Source: an uncultured Lachnospiraceae bacterium (GTDB lineage Bacteria > Bacillota_A > Clostridia > Lachnospirales > Lachnospiraceae). Taken from it: a stretch of 17,070 nucleotides of DNA. The position numbers and the translations under genes are program-made. Every line of letters starts with the position of its first letter. Position 1 is the stretch's first letter. The stretch is from contig CANOBT010000118.1 of NCBI GenBank assembly GCA_947564305.1, positions 1 through 17,070 on the forward strand. The letters run 5' to 3'. Below, piece after piece: positions 13,014-17,070 of this stretch. The notes under the pieces were generated by a model. The model saw nothing but the letters and a program-made list of their open reading frames with translations, was not told the origin of the DNA and searched no databases.

Positions 13014-14222
13014 ATGAAATATGATTTTACATCGATCATTGATCGACGCGGCAAGGATGCCCTGGCGATAGATAATATGGGAAAAAAGATGTGGGGAAAT
13101 GAACCCGAAGCACCAAAGGAAGGATTTGATTTTGTTCCTATGTGGGTAGCAGATATGAATTTCGCGACCTGTCCGTCTGTAACTGACGCCATTATCGAGA
13201 GGGCAAAACATCCTACATTTGGCTATTTTGTTCCGCGTCAGGAATATTTTGACGCGACCGTGAAGTGGCAGGAAGCGCATCATAAAGTCACAGGACTCAC
13301 GGCAGAGGCCATCGGTTATGAAAATGGTGTACATGGATGTGTGACAAGCGCGGTTGAGGTCTTGTCGCAGCCCGGAGACTGTATTTTGATACACAGTCCG
13401 TTTTATATCGGCTTTTCCGGCGATATAGAAGGAATCGGCCGTACTTCTGTCTACAGTGAATTAAAAAAGGATGAGAACGGCGTTTATCGGATGGATTATG
13501 AGGATATGGATGCGAAATTAAAAGAAAATCATATTCATCTTGCGGTATTTTGTTCTCCACATAATCCAGCGGGGCGTGTATGGGAACGCTGGGAACTGGA
13601 AAAGGCGATGAAAGTGTTTGAAGAAAATGAATGCTATGTGATCAGTGATGAGATATGGGCCGACCTCACATTTGCAGGGCATCAGCATATCCCAACACAG
13701 ATGGTCAATGACTGGGCGCGTGAACATACGATCGGTATTTACGCGGTAAGCAAGACCTTCAACCTGGCAGGAATGATCGGAAGCTATCACATCATTTACA
13801 ATCCCTATCTGCGTGACCGTATCAGTAAGTATGCTTACAGCACGCATTATAATGAGCAAAATGTTCTGTCTATGCATGCGCAGATTGGCGCATACAGCGA
13901 GCAGGGGTATGAATGGGTGGAGGAATTGCTGCAGGTGCTTGAAGAAAACTGCAGATATACCTGTGACTTTATCAATCAAGAACTCGATGGTGTAGAGGTC
14001 ACTATGCCGGAGGGGACTTATATGATATTTGTAGACTGTACGGAATATTGCAAAAAGACAGGGAAAACATTAGATGAGGTGATAAAGGCAGGCTGGGATG
14101 TTGGTATTGGTTGGCAGGATGGACGCCGGTTTAGAGGTAACTGTCATATCCGTATGAATCTGGCAGTACCATTTTCACAAATCAAAAAGGTCTGTGATCG
14201 TATGAAAAAATTTGTTTTTTAG
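13014..14222 (+). CDS. MalY/PatB-family pyridoxal phosphate-dependent C-S lyase
   Basis: A 402-residue fold-type I PLP enzyme. It begins with the MalY/PatB pattern YDFTSIIDRRGKDALAI, followed by VPMWVADMNFATCPSVTDAI and GYFVPRQEYFDATVKW. Other landmarks are FCSPHNPAGRVW, ISDEIWADLTF and the PLP-lysine segment AVSKTFNLAGM (Lys247). The substrate-carboxylate Arg is in RGNCHIRMNLAVP near the end. Members cleave cystathionine, cysteine or cysteine S-conjugates to pyruvate, ammonia and a thiol. ATG 13014 is preferred to ATG 13008 because GAGG (13003-13006) is 7 bases from the former. The permease stop is only 24 bases upstream, so the two genes form a transport-and-cleavage pair. Confidence 0.88.
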   Translation: MKYDFTSIIDRRGKDALAIDNMGKKMWGNEPEAPKEGFDFVPMWVADMNFATCPSVTDAIIERAKHPTFGYFVPRQEYFDATVKWQEAHHKVTGLTAEAIGYENGVHGCVTSAVEVLSQPGDCILIHSPFYIGFSGDIEGIGRTSVYSELKKDENGVYRMDYEDMDAKLKENHIHLAVFCSPHNPAGRVWERWELEKAMKVFEENECYVISDEIWADLTFAGHQHIPTQMVNDWAREHTIGIYAVSKTFNLAGMIGSYHIIYNPYLRDRISKYAYSTHYNEQNVLSMHAQIGAYSEQGYEWVEELLQVLEENCRYTCDFINQELDGVEVTMPEGTYMIFVDCTEYCKKTGKTLDEVIKAGWDVGIGWQDGRRFRGNCHIRMNLAVPFSQIKKVCDRMKKFVF

Positions 14223-14251
14223 GTTGATTTTGGATATCTAAAGATATGATA

Positions 14252-14357
14252 AGAGGGCTGAACAAAGCGACAGGGTCATGAGACAAAAATAACATAGGAT
14301 AGAAAAAATGGAATCTATGTTGTGTATATTTTTCCTATGCCACTTTGCCAGCCCTTG
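14252..14357. repeat. Large nested inverted repeat after the lyase gene
   Basis: The outer arms AGGGCTG (about 14252-14258) with CAAAG match CTTTG and CAGCCCT (about 14343-14355). An inner pair, CATAGGAT followed by an A run and a T run followed by CCTATG, folds the middle. The result is an interrupted stem of about 100 bases. It could end the lyase transcript or act on the GntR promoter that directly follows. Confidence 0.45.
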
Positions 14358-14364
14358 TTATAAT
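14356..14364 (+). promoter_or_regulatory. Extended -10 promoter for the GntR gene
   Basis: TGTTATAAT has the TGnTATAAT extended -10 form, about 60 bases before ATG 14424. It overlaps the right arm of the large inverted repeat, so the GntR gene probably has its own regulated promoter. Confidence 0.5.
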
Positions 14365-14423
14365 TGTAAGGCAGATAATATGTTTTAAGTTAAAAAAGGG
14401 TTATCCAGAATAGGGTGTTATTG

Positions 14424-15086
14424 ATGATTCGGGATTTGGAACGAGAAGCTGATGAATATATATCGTTGACTGATATTGTGTTTAATAATCTGAGATGGGC
14501 AATTATAACAGGAGATTTAAGACCAGGGGAACGGTTGCCGGAGATTCCAATTGCTAAAGAGTTTAAGGTTAGCCGGACACCGGTTCGAGAGGCACTTCGA
14601 AAACTTGAGCTAGAGGGACTGGCTTTCATGATGCCAGGACGTGGTGCAAAGGTAGCAAAAATAGCAGAAAAAGATTTGCGAGATATTATGGAAGTAAGAA
14701 TGATTTTGGAAAAGCTTGCTATAGATTTAGCTTGTGAACGCATTACTATGGAATGGTTTGCGAGATTCGAATCTGTTTTGGAGAATTTTTATCATGTTAT
14801 AGGAAGTAAGGAAATTGGTAAGATAATAGAGAGCGATGTATGTTTTCACGATTTGATTTTTGAAGTGACCGGAAACTTGCAGTTAATTCGGGCTATGAGA
14901 AATTTTAAGGAGCATACTTATCGGTATAGACTTGAATATTTAAAAAAAATAACTAATTATATACAGTTATATAAAGAGCATTGCGATATATATAAAGCAA
15001 TAAAGATACATGATAAGGAGTTAGCAGAAAAATTAATGAATAATCATATCTATTATCAAGAACAGTTATTAATAATAAACATGTAG
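14424..15086 (+). CDS. GntR-family transcriptional regulator with FCD domain
   Basis: 220 residues. The N-terminal winged helix (about 15-80) has the GntR signature: VFNNLRWAIITGDLRPGERL, then SRTPVREALRKLELEGLAF. The C-terminal helical FCD domain (about 88-215) keeps the usual metal/ligand residues: D138 and H142 in SDVCFHDLIFEVTGN, H186 in KEHCDIY, and H208 near the end. Such proteins sense small organic acids and often repress adjacent catabolic genes, so it may control the permease-lyase pair or a pathway outside the window. The gene is richer in A+T than the cassette before it (Ile and Lys codons mostly ATA and AAA), which hints at a separate origin. ATG 14424 has AGGGTG 6 bases upstream; a GTG at 14415 is less likely. 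Confidence 0.85.
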   Translation: MIRDLEREADEYISLTDIVFNNLRWAIITGDLRPGERLPEIPIAKEFKVSRTPVREALRKLELEGLAFMMPGRGAKVAKIAEKDLRDIMEVRMILEKLAIDLACERITMEWFARFESVLENFYHVIGSKEIGKIIESDVCFHDLIFEVTGNLQLIRAMRNFKEHTYRYRLEYLKKITNYIQLYKEHCDIYKAIKIHDKELAEKLMNNHIYYQEQLLIINM

Positions 15087-15503
15087 CACCAGAAAATTTT
15101 GTGAAAAGTTGGTGCCTGTATCAGAAATACTGTCATAGACAGTTTTGACGGCTATGAGGTGCAGAAAAATATTAAACAGGGGTCTTAGTGTTAAGGCAGG
15201 AGACACTATGTTACAGTAATATTTCAGCAATTTTTCCCTGTTACATAGGTGTTATTGTCAATCTAACAGTCGATTTTCAATCCTTTCCTAAAGCCTTTTA
15301 TGCCAGCTCATACTCTTCACACATGACTTTCATTCTCTGATTCCTGTTCCGCTTTTCTGCTCAGTATGGATGATTCAACCAGAGATAAACTTTATAATAA
15401 TCCGTCAATGCAGTTTGACAATAATCTTTCCGCAAATCCCGCCATGTCATAAATTTTTCACTGCGTGCATTCCGGATTTCATGGATACCAACAATCTATC
15501 TGA
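15087..15503. other. Intergenic interval with hairpins and a degraded coding remnant
   Basis: Directly after the GntR stop, GCACCA (15086-15091) and TGGTGC (15110-15115) can pair around an AAAATTTT core, a weak terminator candidate without a following T run. A smaller pair, TAGTGT (15186-15191) and ACACTA (15203-15208), follows. The right half holds the minus-strand remnant listed separately. I see no RNA gene or riboswitch here. Confidence 0.4.
15298..15495 (-). pseudogene. Degraded ORF of unknown family with an in-frame stop
   Basis: Reading 15495 to 15298 on the minus strand gives 66 codons in one frame, with one internal TGA (15363-15361). The peptide is protein-like: EIRNARSEKFMTWRDLRKDY, then TDYYKVYLWLNHPY-stop-AEKRNRN and MKVMCEEYELA, ending at TAA. 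It has aromatic and charged residues in the balance of a folded domain. I do not recognise the family. There is no start codon with a ribosome site. It follows the AraC gene stop (15504) on the same strand and probably marks an old insertion or deletion. Confidence 0.4.
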
Positions 15504-16406
15504 CTAAGTGCTGCGGTAATCTTTAGGGAGCTTTCCGCTGTATTCTTTAAACGCCGCCGTAAATTTGCTCTGGCTGTCATATCCTACCTGCCTGGCAATT
15601 TCTGCAATGCTTATATCTGTTTCCCGGAGTAGCTTTGCTGCCTGCTCCATGCGGTGCTCTTTCATGTGGGCGGCAATGGAAGTTCCATAGACAGACTTAA
15701 ATAGGGTTTTCAATGTGGTAGGATTCATCAGGTACTGTTTTGATAAGGCTTCGATGGTAAACCGTTGTTCCATATGCTGGGTAAGCTGTTCATGGATTGC
15801 CCGGATGGTTTCTATCTGTTCGGCATGGTATTCCGTCAGGCGGTTTTTTGCATCAATTTTCAAAGTGCTGAGATATAACAAAAGCTCTATCGTTTTTATT
15901 TTTTGCCAAGAAAGACAGAACTGCTCCGGCTGATCATAAAATGCGGAAAAAATCTGTTCCGTCTGTTCATTTCCGGCAAGGGAGGTAATGGAACTGTTTT
16001 TACAGAACTTGTCATATAAAAATGTTCCAGTGATTCCCGTACCAGCGAGGATTTCGGGCGGATTGTCGTTTAGTTTTTTCAGGTCAATGCTGATGGTCAG
16101 ACCTTCGTAAAATTTGTTTGGCAGGGACATTATGGAATCGGCACAAACTTTCAGGGTATGCAGGGAAAAATCGCCCTGGCCAAGATATACGCTGTTGCCG
16201 CTTTCCATTTTCCAGCCGATTCGTCCCATGCGGCAGTAATTGATTTCCAGGATATTGTCCAGGGCGGCATGGTGTACGGAGAGGTTATCTGTTGTCAGCA
16301 TAAAATAGGATAATTCGATGCCGGGATATAATTCAGATGCTTTTATATGCTTCAGTCCTCTGTGCCCGGAAAAGGAATCCCTGATGCCAGCCAGTTCATT
16401 TATCAT
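15504..16406 (-). CDS. AraC-family transcriptional regulator
   Basis: 300 residues. The C-terminal 100 residues contain both helix-turn-helix units: FTIEALSKQYLMNPTTLKTL, then SIAEIARQVGYDSQSKFTAA, closing with FKEYSGKLPKDYR. The N-terminal 190 residues are mainly beta strands in the style of AraC-type sensor domains (LEINYCRMGRIGWKMESGNS, VYLGQGDFSLHTL). It starts 14 bases after the stop of the ArsR gene on the same strand, with AAGGA about 10 bases before its ATG, so the two are cotranscribed. This predicts metal-linked expression of an AraC protein, and its targets may include the divergent P-type ATPase locus. Confidence 0.88.
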   Translation of the reverse strand: MINELAGIRDSFSGHRGLKHIKASELYPGIELSYFMLTTDNLSVHHAALDNILEINYCRMGRIGWKMESGNSVYLGQGDFSLHTLKVCADSIMSLPNKFYEGLTISIDLKKLNDNPPEILAGTGITGTFLYDKFCKNSSITSLAGNEQTEQIFSAFYDQPEQFCLSWQKIKTIELLLYLSTLKIDAKNRLTEYHAEQIETIRAIHEQLTQHMEQRFTIEALSKQYLMNPTTLKTLFKSVYGTSIAAHMKEHRMEQAAKLLRETDISIAEIARQVGYDSQSKFTAAFKEYSGKLPKDYRST

Positions 16407-16420
16407 TGTGATGCCATCCT

Positions 16421-16819
16421 TTACTTAGATTTCACTCGTTTTGACGGGGTTTTTGACTTGGGGCAGGCAATCTCCATAACCTGCTCAATCATCTGATGGA
16501 GAAGCTTGCTTTGTGGTGTATCCGCTGCCCGGTAATAGACTTCTTTCCCTTCACGCCGGCTGACAATCAGGCCGCTGTTCCGCAGTGGACGCAGATGGTG
16601 GGATACTGCGGGGCTGGACATGCCCAGCATGGCGGAAATATTGATCACACATTCTTCGCAATGGCACAGCAGAAAGAAAATACGGATTCTGGTAGTATCC
16701 CCAAGTTGTTTGAAGATTTCTGCAATGATTTGGAAATCTTCGATATTGTTTAACTGTTCTTGTATAACGGATATTCCTTTTTCTCCCTTATGATGATGCG
16801 GCAGTTCGTTTTTTGGCAT
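16421..16819 (-). CDS. ArsR/SmtB-family metal-responsive repressor
   Basis: 132 residues. The winged-helix core reads AEIFKQLGDTTRIRIFFLLC, then MSSPAVSHHLRPLRNSGLIV and SRREGKEVYYR. The segment CHCEECVINI puts several cysteines at or next to the recognition-proximal helix (alpha-3 type site), where CadC and ArsR proteins bind soft metals. The N-terminus is His-rich (PHHHKGEKG), and a further Cys lies in the C-terminal EIACPK. It should repress its own operon and the divergent ATPase until Cd, Zn, Pb or a similar ion binds. The start is ATG 16819, with GGAGGG 6 to 7 bases upstream; the frame is open to 16921 but that extension overlaps the promoter. Confidence 0.88.
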   Translation of the reverse strand: MPKNELPHHHKGEKGISVIQEQLNNIEDFQIIAEIFKQLGDTTRIRIFFLLCHCEECVINISAMLGMSSPAVSHHLRPLRNSGLIVSRREGKEVYYRAADTPQSKLLHQMIEQVMEIACPKSKTPSKRVKSK

Positions 16820-16926
16820 ATGAATCCCTCCATTTTCGCCCGATTGGAAATCATTTTCGCCCATTTGGAAGGGTGTGTTTCCGGGGCATTGACTTTTGTT
16901 CCTGCTGGTATTATACTGCAACCATG

Positions 16927-16950
16927 ATGATTAAACAAGTGCTTAATCAT
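16927..16950. promoter_or_regulatory. ArsR/SmtB-type operator palindrome
   Basis: ATGATTAAACA-AG-TGCTTAATCAT is an 11-2-11 inverted repeat with 10 of 11 positions paired. It lies between the ArsR start and the divergent P-type ATPase gene. Its size and symmetry fit the 12-2-12 sites bound by SmtB/ArsR-family dimers. It is located to control both directions. Confidence 0.75.
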
Positions 16951-16988
16951 AAAAATATAAAATATAATTAACAAGGAGGAGCATTCCT

Positions 16989-17070
16989 ATGAAGAAGACT
17001 TACAAAATTGAAGTAGACTGTGCAAACTGTGCAAATTTGATGGAGGACGCTGCGCGCAAGACTGGCGGAG
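16989..17070 (+). CDS. Heavy-metal-transporting P-type ATPase, N-terminal start only
   Basis: Only 27 codons are inside the window. MKKTYKIEVDCANCANLMED has the start of a heavy-metal-associated (HMA) domain, with a C-x-x-C metal-binding loop at DCANCAN where a GMTCxxC is more usual. This is typical of the N-terminus of Cd/Zn/Pb-exporting P1B ATPases in Firmicutes, although a stand-alone metal-binding protein cannot be excluded. AAGGAGG (16973-16979) is 9 bases upstream. The divergent ArsR gene and the palindrome between them support a metal efflux role in the membrane. Confidence 0.75.
   Translation, partial: MKKTYKIEVDCANCANLMEDAARKTGG

Noticed and set aside
1..17070. CRISPR arrays, tRNA or rRNA genes, intact insertion sequences, riboswitches
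   Set aside because: I looked for regularly spaced repeats, tRNA-like cloverleaves, transposase motifs and known riboswitch cores and saw none I could support.

Overview
The window looks like a chromosomal accessory region of an anaerobic gut-type Clostridia, most likely Lachnospiraceae. That inference rests on the moderate A+T content, the strong AGGAGG-type ribosome binding sites, and the gene families present: AraC regulators coupled to sugar or amine metabolism genes, a CocE-type hydrolase, GH43, a MalY/PatB lyase, a Clostridia-style ArsR with a CEECV motif, and an AAA-like/PD-(D/E)XK-type ATPase remnant. I could not check the taxonomy by search.

Left part (1-6200). The window opens on the last 18 codons of an unseen gene, possibly a GPH-type sugar:cation symporter. 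Next is a divergent pair: an AraC regulator (-) and a Rossmann-fold oxidoreductase of the 2,4-diaminopentanoate dehydrogenase / dihydrodipicolinate reductase-like type (+). A GrpB-family protein (-) follows, ending at a clear intrinsic terminator, and then a GNAT acetyltransferase (+). After that comes a decay zone: an AAA-like ATPase broken by a frameshift and truncation, joined directly to what looks like the C-terminal scrap of a glycoside hydrolase. This leads into an intact GH43-like glycosidase, which ends at a strong terminator.

Middle (6200-9500). A large CocE/NonD-type serine hydrolase (-) carries an unusual tandem-heptad insertion. It overlaps by ATGA a short upstream membrane-like ORF that may be a transporter remnant. 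About 600 bases of mostly non-coding DNA with hairpins follow, then a TetR regulator (-).

Core cassette (9500-15090). Divergent from the TetR gene, and behind a well-formed promoter with palindromes in it, lies a co-directional set. It encodes an uncharacterised Cys-rich protein with a DPCGxG motif, a nitronate monooxygenase-like flavoprotein with an unusual active-site loop, an APC amino-acid permease, and a MalY/PatB-type PLP C-S lyase. A GntR/FCD regulator sits downstream behind its own promoter. The simplest reading is import and beta-cleavage of a sulfur or otherwise substituted amino acid, with the two novel-looking proteins acting on the compound or its product. The substrate cannot be read from the sequence. 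This cassette is my best candidate for an undescribed system.

Right end (15090-17070). A degraded ORF of unknown origin is followed by an arsR-araC pair (-). This pair diverges from the first codons of a heavy-metal P-type ATPase, with a near-perfect 11-2-11 palindrome in the shared promoter. This looks like a metal-responsive efflux locus with an added AraC regulator.
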